64,000 nucleotides of DNA from Oscillospiraceae bacterium (GTDB lineage: Bacteria > Bacillota > Clostridia > Oscillospirales > Oscillospiraceae): positions 1 to 64,000 of the forward strand of contig JAISKH010000007.1 of the NCBI GenBank assembly GCA_031261325.1, read 5' to 3'. A program made the translations under genes and the position numbers. This document shows positions 46,224 through 55,193 of the stretch, piece by piece (position 1 is the first letter of the stretch; every line of letters begins with the position of its first letter). The notes below the pieces were generated by a model, which did no database searches, was not told where the DNA came from, and saw only the letters and a program-made list of their open reading frames with translations.

Positions 46224-48296
46224 ATGCCAAGGCAGTATACGCTTGAAAAAACCAGAAACATCGGCATTATGGCTCATATTGACGCGGGAAAGACGACGAC
46301 GACGGAGCGAATACTGTTCTACACCGGTCGTACCCACAAAATGGGCGAAGTGCACGAGGGCGCCGCGACCATGGACTGGATGGCGCAGGAGCAGGAGCGC
46401 GGAATAACTATTACCTCCGCGGCTACAACCTGTTTTTGGAAAGAGCACCGCATCAATATAATTGACACGCCGGGTCACGTTGACTTCACGGTGGAGGTTG
46501 AGCGCAGCTTACGCGTGCTTGACGGTTCCGTGACGGTTATGTGCGCCAAGGGCGGTGTCGAGCCGCAGAGTGAAACGGTCTGGCGCCAAGCCGACCACTA
46601 TCACGTCCCCCGCATGATTTACGTTAACAAAATGGACATCATGGGCGCGGATTTCTTCAACGTCCTCCAAATGGTGGAGGACCGCCTGAAGTGCAACGCC
46701 GTTCCCATACAGCTCCCAATCGGAGCCGAAGCGGAGTTCAAGGGCATCATCGACCTCGTGGAGATGAACGCGGACATTTACTACGACGACCTGGGACAAG
46801 ACATGCGCGTCGAAGAAATTCCCGCCGACCTGAAAGAGCTTGCCGACGAGTACCGCATTAAGCTGCTCGAAGCAATCTCCGACTTTGACGACGAGATTAT
46901 GGAGCTGTACCTTGAGGGCAAGGAAGTCTCGTCCGACAAGATTCGCGCGGCAATCCGCAAAGCGACCGTGTCGGTTGACATGATTCCCGTCACCTGCGGC
47001 ACAAGCTACCGCAACAAGGGCGTGCAGAAGTTGCTCGACGCAATAGTCGATTACATGCCGTCCCCGCTCGACGTGCCAGCCATCAAGGGAATCACCCCCG
47101 GCAGCGAGGAAGAGGACGTTCGCCCCTCATCGGACGAAGCTCCGTTCTCCGCGCTCGCGTTCAAGATTATGACCGACCCGTTCGTCGGGCGGCTGTCGTT
47201 CTTCCGCGTGTATTCCGGCAGCGTCGAAAAAGGCGCGTCGGTGTATAACTCGACTAAGGGACACCGCGAGCGTCTCGGGCGCATACTTCAAATGCACGCC
47301 AATGACAGACAGGATATAGACGTTGTTTACTCGGGCGACATTGCCGCCGCCGTCGGACTCAAGAACACCACGACGGGCGACACGCTCTGCGACGAAAAGC
47401 AGCAGATAATCCTCGAGTCAATGGAGTTCCCCGAACCCGTTATCCGCGTGGCGATTGAGCCAAAGACAAAGGCGGGTCAGGAAAAAATGGGCATCGCCCT
47501 CTCAAAGCTCGCCGAGGAGGACCCGACGTTCAAGACCTACACCGACCAGGAAACAGGGCAGACCATCATCTCCGGCATGGGTGAGCTTCACCTGGAGATT
47601 ATCGTTGACCGCCTCCTGCGCGAGTTCAAGGTTGAGGCAAACGTCGGCAAGCCGCAGGTTTCCTATAAGGAAACCATCACGGGCACGGCGGACGTTGACC
47701 ACAAGTACGCGCGTCAGTCCGGCGGTAAAGGTCAGTACGGACACGTCAAGATTATCGTTGAGCCGAACGAGTCCGGCAAGGGCTACGAGTTCATCAACAA
47801 AATCGTCGGCGGCGCAATCCCCAAGGAGTACATTCCCGCGGTGGACGACGGCATACGCGGCGCAATGGTCGCGGGCGTTGTCGCCGGATACCAAGTCGTG
47901 GACGTAAAGGTAACGCTGTACGACGGCAGCTATCACGAGGTTGACTCGTCCGAAATGGCGTTCAAAATCGCGGGCAGCATGGCGTTCAAGGACGCCTGCC
48001 AAAAGGCAAAGCCCGTCCTGCTTGAGCCTATCATGAAGGTATCCGCAACGGTGCCCAAGGACTACATGGGCGACGTTATCGGCGACCTGAACGCGCGGCG
48101 CGGACAGGTGAACAAGACGGAGGAGCGCGGCAACGCGGTGCAAATCGACGCCGCCGTCCCGCTGTCCACCATGTTCGGGTACGCGACGACCCTGCGCAGC
48201 AAGACGCAAGGGCGCGGCAACTACACCATGGAGCCGAGCCATTATGTCGAGCTTCCCAAGTCGCTCGCGGCGGAAATCGTCGCCGGCAAGAAATAG
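46224..48296 (+). CDS. fusA: Elongation factor G
   Basis: A 690-residue translocase GTPase with G1 [18 protein letters not shown]3 DTPGHVDFT and G4 NKMD, then domains II-V to [15 protein letters not shown]. Complete and of standard length. ATG at 46224 follows AAGGAGTGAGTTAT; an in-frame GTG at 46215 overlaps the ribosome site. It is the last gene of the str unit here, since tuf has its own promoter. Confidence 0.98.
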   Translation: MPRQYTLEKTRNIGIMAHIDAGKTTTTERILFYTGRTHKMGEVHEGAATMDWMAQEQERGITITSAATTCFWKEHRINIIDTPGHVDFTVEVERSLRVLDGSVTVMCAKGGVEPQSETVWRQADHYHVPRMIYVNKMDIMGADFFNVLQMVEDRLKCNAVPIQLPIGAEAEFKGIIDLVEMNADIYYDDLGQDMRVEEIPADLKELADEYRIKLLEAISDFDDEIMELYLEGKEVSSDKIRAAIRKATVSVDMIPVTCGTSYRNKGVQKLLDAIVDYMPSPLDVPAIKGITPGSEEEDVRPSSDEAPFSALAFKIMTDPFVGRLSFFRVYSGSVEKGASVYNSTKGHRERLGRILQMHANDRQDIDVVYSGDIAAAVGLKNTTTGDTLCDEKQQIILESMEFPEPVIRVAIEPKTKAGQEKMGIALSKLAEEDPTFKTYTDQETGQTIISGMGELHLEIIVDRLLREFKVEANVGKPQVSYKETITGTADVDHKYARQSGGKGQYGHVKIIVEPNESGKGYEFINKIVGGAIPKEYIPAVDDGIRGAMVAGVVAGYQVVDVKVTLYDGSYHEVDSSEMAFKIAGSMAFKDACQKAKPVLLEPIMKVSATVPKDYMGDVIGDLNARRGQVNKTEERGNAVQIDAAVPLSTMFGYATTLRSKTQGRGNYTMEPSHYVELPKSLAAEIVAGKK

Positions 48297-48351
48297 TTAA
48301 CCAAAATCGCAATTATAACCGCAAAAATATTCCCGCAGAGTAAAAATACTC

Positions 48352-48380
48352 TTGCAAAACTTGAAAAAATGCGATACAAT
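48352..48380 (+). promoter_or_regulatory. tuf promoter
   Basis: TTGCAA, 17-nt spacer, TACAAT; 50 bases before the tuf start. Confidence 0.75.
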
Positions 48381-48388
48381 ATCGCATT
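48368..48388. repeat. Inverted repeat over the tuf -10 element
   Basis: Perfect 9-bp arms AATGCGATA/TATCGCATT around CAA, covering the -10 and the start site. An operator or 5' stabilising hairpin. Confidence 0.7.
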
Positions 48389-48429
48389 GACAAGCAGATG
48401 TATTGAATTAAGTAAGGAGGATTATCCCA

Positions 48430-49632
48430 ATGGCTAAACAAAAATTTGAGAGAACCAAGCCGCACGTAAATATCGGCACAATCGGTCACGTTGACCATGG
48501 TAAGACAACACTTACAGCCGCCATCACGAAGTTCCTCGCTTTCTCCGGCAAGGCGAAGTTTGAGGCATACGACATGATTGACAAGGCTCCCGAAGAGCGC
48601 GAGCGCGGCATCACAATCAACACCGCGCACGTTGAGTACGAGACGGACGCGCGCCACTATGCGCACGTTGACTGCCCGGGACACGCCGACTATATCAAGA
48701 ACATGATTACCGGCGCCGCGCAGATGGACGGAGCTATCCTCGTCGTCGCCGCGACCGACGGTCCTATGGCGCAGACGCGTGAGCACATCATTCTTGCCCG
48801 TCAGGTTGGCGTGCCGGCAATCGTTGTGTTCCTGAACAAGTGCGACCAGGTTGACGACCCCGAGCTTATCGAGCTGGTAGAGATGGAAGTACGCGAGCGC
48901 CTGTCCGAGAACGAGTTCCCCGGCGACGATATTCCGATTGTCAAGGGCAGCGCGAAGGACGCACTCGATTCCGCTTCCACCGACCCCGAAGCCCCCGAGT
49001 ATGCTTGCATCAAGGAGCTTATGGAAGTCGTTGACAGCTATATCCCCACCCCGGAGCGTAAGGCTGACCTGCCGTTCCTCATGCCTGTTGAGGACGTGTT
49101 CACCATCACCGGACGCGGCACCGTCGCAACCGGTCGTGTCGAGCGCGGAAAAGTCAACATGAACGATAAGGTTCAAATCGTCGGACTTATGGACGAGCCC
49201 CGCGAAACCACCGTCACCGGCATCGAAATGTTCCGCAAGTTGCTTGACTACGCCGAGGCGGGCGACAACATCGGCACCCTCCTCCGCGGCATCGCCAAGA
49301 CGGACATCGAGCGCGGTCAGGTTCTCGCAAAACCCGGCTCCATCAAGCCGCACACGAAGTTTAAGGGTCAGGTTTACGTCCTTTCCAAGGAAGAGGGCGG
49401 CCGCCACACCCCGTTCTTCAACAACTATCGCCCGCAGTTCTATTTCCGCACCACCGACGTTACCGGCGTCATCAGCCTCCCCGCCGGCGTTGAGATGTGC
49501 GTGCCCGGCGATAACATCGACATGGATGTTGAGCTGATTACCCCCATCGCCATCGAAAACGGACTCCGCTTCGCTATCCGCGAGGGTGGACGTACCGTCG
49601 GCTCCGGCGTCGTCATCGGCGTCAACGAATAA
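48430..49632 (+). CDS. tuf: Elongation factor Tu
   Basis: A 400-residue EF-Tu with [15 protein letters not shown] (G1), [20 protein letters not shown] (G3) and NKCD (G4). It carries aminoacyl-tRNA to the ribosome. ATG follows TAAGGAGG. Codon choice is visibly more biased than in the surrounding accessory genes, as expected for high expression. Own promoter with an inverted repeat, and an intrinsic terminator after the stop. Confidence 0.98.
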   Translation: MAKQKFERTKPHVNIGTIGHVDHGKTTLTAAITKFLAFSGKAKFEAYDMIDKAPEERERGITINTAHVEYETDARHYAHVDCPGHADYIKNMITGAAQMDGAILVVAATDGPMAQTREHIILARQVGVPAIVVFLNKCDQVDDPELIELVEMEVRERLSENEFPGDDIPIVKGSAKDALDSASTDPEAPEYACIKELMEVVDSYIPTPERKADLPFLMPVEDVFTITGRGTVATGRVERGKVNMNDKVQIVGLMDEPRETTVTGIEMFRKLLDYAEAGDNIGTLLRGIAKTDIERGQVLAKPGSIKPHTKFKGQVYVLSKEEGGRHTPFFNNYRPQFYFRTTDVTGVISLPAGVEMCVPGDNIDMDVELITPIAIENGLRFAIREGGRTVGSGVVIGVNE

Positions 49633-49641
49633 GCAAAACAT

Positions 49642-49676
49642 AAAAAAGCGCTCGCCGAAAGGCGGGCACTTTTTTT
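49642..49676 (+). terminator. tuf terminator
   Basis: Stem AGCGCTCGCC/GGCGGGCACT (two G-T pairs) with loop GAAA and seven T. Confidence 0.85.
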
Positions 49677-49717
49677 GCCTGCTTGAGAGTTGACAAACGC
49701 GCCGCGCGATGCGACGA

Positions 49718-49755
49718 AAAAAGACAAGCCCGCCAATCGACGAGCTTGTCTTTTT
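49718..49755 (-). terminator. Terminator of the small Cys protein gene
   Basis: 12-bp stem AAAAAGACAAGC/GCTTGTCTTTTT with a 14-base loop; overlaps the stop codon at 49754. Confidence 0.75.
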
Positions 49756-49969
49756 ATATCGCAAAATCTTCCGCCTTGATACCCTCAATCTCCAGCTTAC
49801 GTTTCATCTCGGGGCGACGCTTCGACGCGTCATACTTAAACTTGGCGCAATGCGCGGTCGCGAAAAAAACGCCTCTTTTAACGCATGCTACCTCATCGTA
49901 GCCCAGGTGACTGCCATACCGGCAATATTCGCACTTTGGCTCAATATCTTCCCTGAATAACAAATTCAT
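49754..49969 (-). CDS. Small cysteine-containing protein, 71 aa
   Basis: A 71-residue soluble protein with PKCEYCRYG, VACVKRG and AHCAKFKYDASKRRP; four cysteines in a CxxC...C...C pattern could bind a metal. Very similar small proteins are widespread in Clostridia and uncharacterised. ATG at 49969 follows CGGGGGT; an upstream frame extension has no ribosome site. It has a consensus promoter, a repeated GTTACAAAT just upstream of the start, and its own terminator. Confidence 0.8.
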   Translation of the reverse strand: MNLLFREDIEPKCEYCRYGSHLGYDEVACVKRGVFFATAHCAKFKYDASKRRPEMKRKLEIEGIKAEDFAI

Positions 49970-50003
49970 ACCCCCGATTTGTAACAATTTGTAACATGAA
50001 CTC

Positions 50004-50032
50004 ATTATACAGTATCTTAATTCAATTTGCAA
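50004..50032 (-). promoter_or_regulatory. Promoter of the small Cys protein gene
   Basis: Minus strand TTGCAA, 17-nt spacer, TATAAT. Confidence 0.8.
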
Positions 50033-50080
50033 TAGCTAAATATAGACTTATTACGAAAGGTTACAATTTTTTTTCGCGTT

Positions 50081-50485
50081 TCAGTCGCGCTTTGTAATCT
50101 CGATATAACCCTCGTCGGCATTGACGAGAACCAAGTCTCCCGTCTCAATCACGCTGAGCGGGTCAATCTCAAAGTCCGTCATCGACGGTATCCGCGCCAC
50201 CATCGCGCAGGCGACGGACAGCGGGCAACCCTCCGTGTGAATGAACGCCGCGGGCTTCTTGTCGCCCACGCCATAACTCATGAACCCGCCCGAGCCGCGC
50301 GGCGACGGATAAACAAGCACCTTGCCCGTGTACGGCACCTTGAACAGCGGGTGATTGCGCTCCGTCGTGCAGCCGCGATTCGGGTTGCAATTCGTAAAAC
50401 CCTCAAGCGGCTTGACAGACACAAGCGCCTCCGCCTCAACCACGCCCGGGAACTCGCCGCGTCCGTTAATTCGTATCTTTCGCAT
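50081..50485 (-). CDS. Aconitase X swivel-domain subunit (DUF126)
   Basis: A 134-residue small subunit of the aconitase X group, whose members dehydrate mevalonate 5-phosphate or cis-3-hydroxyproline. The swivel-domain fold shows GEFPGVVEAEALVSVKPLEGF, CTTERNHPLF and YPSPRGSGGFMSYGVGDKKPAAF, the usual serine-containing active-site loop. ATG at 50485 follows TAGGAG. It begins five bases after the large-subunit stop, so both are one operon with an alcohol dehydrogenase. The physiological substrate is not known. Confidence 0.92.
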   Translation of the reverse strand: MRKIRINGRGEFPGVVEAEALVSVKPLEGFTNCNPNRGCTTERNHPLFKVPYTGKVLVYPSPRGSGGFMSYGVGDKKPAAFIHTEGCPLSVACAMVARIPSMTDFEIDPLSVIETGDLVLVNADEGYIEITKRD

Positions 50486-50490
50486 AGCTC

Positions 50491-51804
50491 CTACCTCCAT
50501 TCGCCGCGCCACTTGCCCGTGACAGCGGAGTCAATACAGTCGTCGGTCGTGCCATAGCACACCTCAAGCCTGTTGTCGTCGTCGGGATAGCAGCCCGTGA
50601 TGTAATACGACTGCTTCGCCGAATCCACCGCGAGACGCTTCACCCCGTCGGGCACCGCGCCCATCGCCGCAAGGCACGTCCCCGTCAGGACATGCGCGCC
50701 CGCGTCCTCGTAAATCTTCAAATACCCCTGCGACCTCGCGACCTCGTAAAGCCACGGCGCGGTCATAATCCACAGCGGTATGCGCAGCTTCTTACCCTCA
50801 AGCTTGCGCGCGAGCAGCATGAGGTCAACGACCGTCAAATGCGGGCAGCCGAGATATACCATGTCAACGTCGTCGCCCGTGCGGTAATTCAGCGTGTCAT
50901 AAGCCTTTTTCAGCTCGCGCTCACCCACCATCGTCTCGCGCTTGGGTTGTTTGCCGCCGAGAGCCGCCTCAAGCGTCGGAGCCTCGGGCGTGGAGCCGGG
51001 AATGTGGTACATGCGCACGGCTCCGCCCGTGTTCATCGCGGAGTTCAGCTTCATGAACTGCGTCGTCGTCGGCTTTCCCGTGCCCGTCAGCACAGGCACA
51101 TGCACGCCCGCGTCCTCGCCGACGGCGAACCCGAAAACGTCCCACTCAATGTCCGACTTAATCAGCCGCTCCGTCTTTACGAGCACGGTCGCGTAGCGGT
51201 TTTCGGTGATGTGCATGTCGTAATACGCCGCCTTACCGAGATAGCACGTCGCGAACGAGCCGTCAATATTCGACCGCGCGCCGAGCACCGCGTTGCAGTA
51301 AGGCACGGCGGAGGACTCGTTCCAAGAGCAATGCTGCCCGATTGTCGGCAAATACGTCGCGTGCATATAATTCGCGCAGGAGTGCGACGTGAGCATACCC
51401 ATCTTACGGTACAGCTCATACCACTCGTCACGCATAGCGATTTTGTGGAACTCGGGGTCGCTCTGGCATTGCGCGGGGTCCTGCTGCGCGCACAGATTGC
51501 ACTTTTCCCACCCGTGAATAGGAGCCTGCGCGTAGAACGGAGCCTTGTTCGCAAACGTCGGAATCTTGAAATGCGCCCCCTGCGCGACGATTTTCTCCAG
51601 CTCCTCAATCGGGAACTCATAATGCGCCGCCATCGAAGTCATCGGCGAATGGAAGTCGCCCGTGCCGTCCAAGTCAATCAGCCGCTCCGCGCCCGAAACC
51701 TGACAGACCTCAACGAGATACTGCATACACTTTTGCGCGACAAGCCCGTCGCCGCCGTCAAGGAGCCGCTTTTCCTCGTCTGTCAAAAATATAGTGTGCG
51801 CCAT
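50491..51804 (-). CDS. Aconitase X catalytic subunit (DUF521)
   Basis: A 437-residue catalytic subunit of the aconitase X family: FLTDEEKRLLDGG start, GDFHSPMTSMAAHYEFP, CNLCAQQDP, LTSHSCANYMHATYLP, SFATCYLGKAAYYDMH and YLGCPHLT. Cysteines suited to holding an iron centre are present. The start codon directly follows the dehydrogenase stop (TAG-ATG order on the minus strand), and its ribosome site GGAGG lies inside the dehydrogenase end. With a zinc alcohol dehydrogenase in front, the pathway may join oxidation and dehydration of a hydroxy acid (inference). Confidence 0.93.
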   Translation of the reverse strand: MAHTIFLTDEEKRLLDGGDGLVAQKCMQYLVEVCQVSGAERLIDLDGTGDFHSPMTSMAAHYEFPIEELEKIVAQGAHFKIPTFANKAPFYAQAPIHGWEKCNLCAQQDPAQCQSDPEFHKIAMRDEWYELYRKMGMLTSHSCANYMHATYLPTIGQHCSWNESSAVPYCNAVLGARSNIDGSFATCYLGKAAYYDMHITENRYATVLVKTERLIKSDIEWDVFGFAVGEDAGVHVPVLTGTGKPTTTQFMKLNSAMNTGGAVRMYHIPGSTPEAPTLEAALGGKQPKRETMVGERELKKAYDTLNYRTGDDVDMVYLGCPHLTVVDLMLLARKLEGKKLRIPLWIMTAPWLYEVARSQGYLKIYEDAGAHVLTGTCLAAMGAVPDGVKRLAVDSAKQSYYITGCYPDDDNRLEVCYGTTDDCIDSAVTGKWRGEWR

Positions 51805-52929
51805 CTATTTTACCTCCTCGGGGATTCCCCAAATGTAAACGACATTCTTCAGCGCGCCGCGCTCCGAATCGTCGAGTGCCTCCTGTATTTGGTCGAGCGA
51901 AAAGCGATGCGTCAGCATACTGTCAATGTCAATCACGCCGCGCCGATACATGTCCATGTACTTCGGAATGTCGCGCCGCAGGTTCACCGCGCCCATGACG
52001 CTGCCCGTGACGCTCTTACCCGTCAGCAAATCCATCGCGCTAATGTCGCCCAAGAACTCATTGCGCGGGTGTTCATGCCCGATAATCGTCATCTTGCCGT
52101 ACATCGCCGTCATCTCAAACGTTGACTTCTTCAACCCCTTACCCGCGACGGCGACGACGCTGTGGTCAACGCCGTAACCGTTCGTAATGCGCTTAACCTC
52201 GGCAACCGCGTCGCACTTCTTCGGGTTAACCGTATGCGTCGCGCCGAACTTAACCGCCGCCTCAAGCTTGCTGTCCATCGTGTCCACCGCGATAATCGGT
52301 ATCGCGCCCGAAACGCGCGCCCCCTGAATCGCCGAAAGCCCCACGCCGCCGCACCCGACGACAGCAAAGCTCTCCCCGGGCTTAATTTGGCAGCGGTTCA
52401 GCACCGCGCCGAACCCCGACATGAACCCGCAAGCAAGCGCGGAACCAATCTCAAACGGAATATCGTCGTCCAGCTTAACGAGCATAGCCTCATGCGCGTT
52501 CGTGTACTCCGCAAAGCCCGATGCGCCAGAGCAAGTCTGTATGCAAACCTCACCGTTTGAGCGCGTGTAAGGACTGGCGACGCGGAACGACATCGGCGGT
52601 ATATTCTCGCAAAACCACGGGTGCCCTTTCATGCAAGGCTCGCATTGCCCGCAGCCCTGCCGCACTTCGCTGCACAGCACGCGGTCGCCGACCTTGACAT
52701 ACGTGACCTTCGCGCCCACCTTGTCAACAATCCCCGCAATCTCGTGACCCGCCGTGCCGGGACCCTCATACTCGCCGTGCTCACCCGTAAACGCGTGAAT
52801 ATCGCTGTGGCAAATGGTGCAGGTTTCAACTTTCAGCCGCACCTCGTACTCGCTCGGCTCGGCAAGCTCCACTTCCTCAACAACAACCTCCCGACCCATG
52901 CGCGGCGCAAGCGCGATTCGACATTTCAT
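51805..52929 (-). CDS. Zinc-dependent alcohol dehydrogenase (MDR)
   Basis: A 374-residue medium-chain dehydrogenase. Catalytic zinc ligands are in CTICHSDIHAF and GTAGHEIAG; the structural zinc loop is present in shortened form (CGQCEPCMKGHPWFC). The Rossmann motif is VVGCGGVGLSAIQGA, so NAD(P) is the cofactor, and SFRVASPYTR recalls the class III-like extended group. It leads an operon with the aconitase X pair. ATG lies 20 bases after a good ribosome site region (AAAGGAG). Substrate unknown. Confidence 0.93.
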   Translation of the reverse strand: MKCRIALAPRMGREVVVEEVELAEPSEYEVRLKVETCTICHSDIHAFTGEHGEYEGPGTAGHEIAGIVDKVGAKVTYVKVGDRVLCSEVRQGCGQCEPCMKGHPWFCENIPPMSFRVASPYTRSNGEVCIQTCSGASGFAEYTNAHEAMLVKLDDDIPFEIGSALACGFMSGFGAVLNRCQIKPGESFAVVGCGGVGLSAIQGARVSGAIPIIAVDTMDSKLEAAVKFGATHTVNPKKCDAVAEVKRITNGYGVDHSVVAVAGKGLKKSTFEMTAMYGKMTIIGHEHPRNEFLGDISAMDLLTGKSVTGSVMGAVNLRRDIPKYMDMYRRGVIDIDSMLTHRFSLDQIQEALDDSERGALKNVVYIWGIPEEVK

Positions 52930-52982
52930 CTTAAAACGCTCCTTTCATTATGTAAACTCCTGTAACCGTTGATTATACTGAA

Positions 52983-53011
52983 ATTATAGTGCCACGCGTC
53001 GTTTTTGTAAA
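52983..53011 (-). promoter_or_regulatory. Promoter of the adh-aconitase X operon
   Basis: Minus strand TTTACA, 17-nt spacer, TATAAT. Confidence 0.75.
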
Positions 53012-53067
53012 GCCTTAATCATTCCGCGGGCATAAACGACAGGTTATGGCGGACGCGCATGTTGCTA

Positions 53068-53096
53068 TTGCTTTTTGGCGTGTTTCACGGTAAAAT
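53068..53096 (+). promoter_or_regulatory. Promoter of UroD copy 3
   Basis: TTGCTT, 17-nt spacer, TAAAAT; divergent from the adh promoter. Confidence 0.55.
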
Positions 53097-53133
53097 TGTA
53101 TCAGAATAAGCTATATATGGAGGGATTCAACAA

Positions 53134-54153
53134 ATGCTCACGGAAAAAGAAAACTTTCTGATGCTGCTGAACGGCGAGCAACCCGAGTGGGTGCCGAACT
53201 ACAACTTTTGGACGCTGCCAAAGGACGACCCGAACCTCGCGGTGCTGTTCGTCGCGCCGCCGTTCCTTGATACGCATCGCGCCGTCGGCAAGGGCGGGCG
53301 CGACATTTGGGGCGTGAACTACGTGCCCGGTGAAGAAGCGGGCGGCGCGACCCTGCCCGAGCCGAACAACTTCATCTTAGACGACGTAACCCGTTGGCGC
53401 GACATAATAAAAGCGCCAGATGTGTCGGGCTACAACTGGGAAAAAATCGTCAAGGACCAGTTGGACGGCACGGGGCTTGACCGCAAAAAGAACCTTGTCT
53501 CGTTCAACGTCCATTTCGGTTACTTCCAACTGCTCATGTCGTTCATGGGCTTCACCGAGGGGCTGTGCGCCCTGCACGAAGAGCCGGAGGAGGTCAAGGC
53601 GCTCCTGCACTACCTTGCCGATTTCTATTGCGACGTAACGGAAAACATGATTGACCACTACAAGCCCGACATTCTGTCCCTGCAGGACGACACCGCCGCG
53701 TGGGGCGCGCCGTTCATCTCGCGCGGCATGTACGACGACATTCTCGTGCCCGTGTACGACCGCCACGCGAAGTTCGCGCGCGACCGCGGTATCCCCGTCT
53801 CGTTCCACAACTGCGGCAAGTGCGAGGGCTTGCTTGAGCCGCTCGTGGACATCGGCGTGCGCATGTGGGACCCCGCGCAGACCTGCAACGACTTGGTTGC
53901 CGTAAAGCAAAAGTTCGGCAACAAGCTCGTAATTGCCGGCGGCTGGGATGGTCGCGGACGGCTCATGGAACCCGACGTGACGGACGAAGAGCTGTATGAA
54001 TCGGTGCGCGTGGCGTTTGACAAGCTCGCCCCCGGCGGCGGATACTGCTTCTGCGGCGGTTTCCTGTTCGCACCCGGCGACAAGGAAGCGGCGCGCAAAA
54101 ACGCGGTAATCCTGCGCGCGGTTGACGAGCTTGGGCACTCGTTTTACAATTAA
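53134..54153 (+). CDS. UroD/MtaA-family protein, copy 3 (divergent)
   Basis: A 339-residue UroD-superfamily protein, more distant from the copies at 15245 and 23287. It opens MLTEKENFLMLLNGEQPEWVP, as in MtaA-like methyltransferases, and has LQDDTAAWGAPFIS and FHNCGKCEGLLEP, a His-Cys-Cys motif. A later GGYCFCGGF supplies cysteines where MtaA has its last zinc ligand, so this copy is the best candidate for a zinc methyltransferase. ATG follows TGGAGGG. A PNPOx-like gene follows after 23 bases. Confidence 0.9.
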   Translation: MLTEKENFLMLLNGEQPEWVPNYNFWTLPKDDPNLAVLFVAPPFLDTHRAVGKGGRDIWGVNYVPGEEAGGATLPEPNNFILDDVTRWRDIIKAPDVSGYNWEKIVKDQLDGTGLDRKKNLVSFNVHFGYFQLLMSFMGFTEGLCALHEEPEEVKALLHYLADFYCDVTENMIDHYKPDILSLQDDTAAWGAPFISRGMYDDILVPVYDRHAKFARDRGIPVSFHNCGKCEGLLEPLVDIGVRMWDPAQTCNDLVAVKQKFGNKLVIAGGWDGRGRLMEPDVTDEELYESVRVAFDKLAPGGGYCFCGGFLFAPGDKEAARKNAVILRAVDELGHSFYN

Positions 54154-54176
54154 ATTGAAATAGGGGAGACGATACT

Positions 54177-54590
54177 ATGAGCGACACATTAGCCGCCGTG
54201 CAAGAGGTTTACGACTTTCTGAAGCAGGCGGGCACGTTCTATCTCGCGACGGACGAAGGCGGCCAACCGCACATTCGCCCGTTCAGCAACATCGACATAT
54301 TTGAGGGCAAGCTCTACATGCAAACGGGCAAGGTGAAAACCGTGTCCAAGCAACTCATCGCGAACCCGCGCGTCGAGATTTGCGTCTGCGTCGGAGACGC
54401 GTGGCTGCGCATCGAGGCAAACGCCGTCACCGACGAGAGCGTCGCGGCAAAGCAGCACATGATAGACGCGAACCCGCTGCTGAAGGACTGGTTCAAAGCG
54501 GACGACGGCAACACCCACGTCCTCTACCTTGCGGACGCAACGGCGACCTTCGCGTCGCTCTTCGGCGACCCAAAAGTCCTGCAATTCTAA
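54177..54590 (+). CDS. Pyridoxamine 5'-phosphate oxidase-like flavoprotein
   Basis: A 137-residue split-barrel protein of the PNPOx-like family, which usually binds FMN or F420 or heme. The segments FYLATDEGGQPHIRPFSNIDIF, KLYMQTGKVKTVSKQL and PRVEICVCVGDAWLRIEA are characteristic. Function outside electron transfer to a small substrate cannot be told. ATG follows AGGGGAG and it is 23 bases behind UroD copy 3, so they are probably one operon ending at a strong terminator. Confidence 0.9.
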   Translation: MSDTLAAVQEVYDFLKQAGTFYLATDEGGQPHIRPFSNIDIFEGKLYMQTGKVKTVSKQLIANPRVEICVCVGDAWLRIEANAVTDESVAAKQHMIDANPLLKDWFKADDGNTHVLYLADATATFASLFGDPKVLQF

Positions 54591-54622
54591 GAAAAAGCCC
54601 GCCTGTCGGCGGGCTTTTTCTT
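54589..54622 (+). terminator. Terminator of the UroD3-PNPOx operon
   Basis: Perfect 15-bp stem AAGAAAAAGCCCGCC/GGCGGGCTTTTTCTT with loop TGTC, overlapping the stop codon. Confidence 0.92.
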
Positions 54623-54678
54623 ATTCCCATCGTCCCGCCGCGCGGCACCTCTCGTCCTTCGTCGTATCTTTCCTTTCC

Positions 54679-54717
54679 ATATCTGTTATCCGTTATCTGT
54701 TAGATGTTACCTGTCAT
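54679..54717. repeat. Degenerate octamer-type tandem repeat
   Basis: Variants of ATCTGTTA and ATCCGTTA repeat about five times (54679-54717). A short slippage-type repeat in a gene-free stretch. Confidence 0.65.
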
Positions 54718-54735
54718 CGTCCTGCGCGGACGGCG

Positions 54736-54798
54736 CCCCCTTTCTTATGCGAGAAAGGGGGGAAAGCGCATTTAAGAGGGGCTGCCGCCCCTCTTAAA
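54736..54798. repeat. Two adjacent strong hairpins in a gene-free stretch
   Basis: CCCCCTTTCT/AGAAAGGGGG (54736-54761) and TTTAAGAGGGGC/GCCCCTCTTAAA with loop TGCC (54771-54798). The stretch 54623-54929 holds no supported gene. After the hairpins it contains GCTTG-TATT-GCAAGC and a TAACG...CGTTA pair, so a dispersed repeat or RNA element is possible. Confidence 0.6.
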
Positions 54799-54929
54799 AA
54801 TCACCCCGCAATGCTAGGCGCAAACCTAATGCGCAGTTACGGGCGGTAAGTTAACGCTTGTATTGCAAGCTGCCATTCGGCAAGGACATGTGCGGCGGCA
54901 AACGTTAGACTTTTTCGCGAGTGCTTGCA

Positions 54930-55193
54930 CTACTTCTTCCCCAACAACAGAAAGGCCAGCATAATCAAAAACTCCTCGTCGCCGCTTTCTAGGAACAGGA
55001 ACAGGAACAGCAGCAGGAGTATCACGTCGCCCATCTCCACGCCCGGGAGCAGGGAGTCGAACAGCCCGTTCACCTGCCGCCGAATCGGCTCAAGCACGGA
55101 AGCCGTTGCCGTCGCTGTCGGCGGTTCAGGCTCCGCGGGCGTGTCGTCAACGCGGATAACCTGTCCTGTGTTACCAATGTAACGATTATACAT
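54930..55193 (-). CDS. 'MYNRYI'-type small membrane protein
   Basis: An 87-residue protein of a clostridial family that I recognise by its start, MYNRYIGNTG, a proline-rich linker (PAEPEPP), an amphipathic middle (VNGLFDSLLPGVEMGD) and a very hydrophobic end (VILLLLFLFLFLESGDEEF). One or two membrane segments. ATG at 55193 follows GGAGGCGGAA and overlaps the upstream stop by eight bases, so it is coupled to the 137-aa protein. Function unknown; the same three genes sit together in other Clostridia as far as I recall. Confidence 0.78.
   Translation of the reverse strand: MYNRYIGNTGQVIRVDDTPAEPEPPTATATASVLEPIRRQVNGLFDSLLPGVEMGDVILLLLFLFLFLESGDEEFLIMLAFLLLGKK

Noticed and set aside
48313-49788. 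491-codon antisense frame opposite tuf
   Set aside because: Shadow of a strongly biased gene; the composition and overlap with the tuf promoter and terminator speak against coding.
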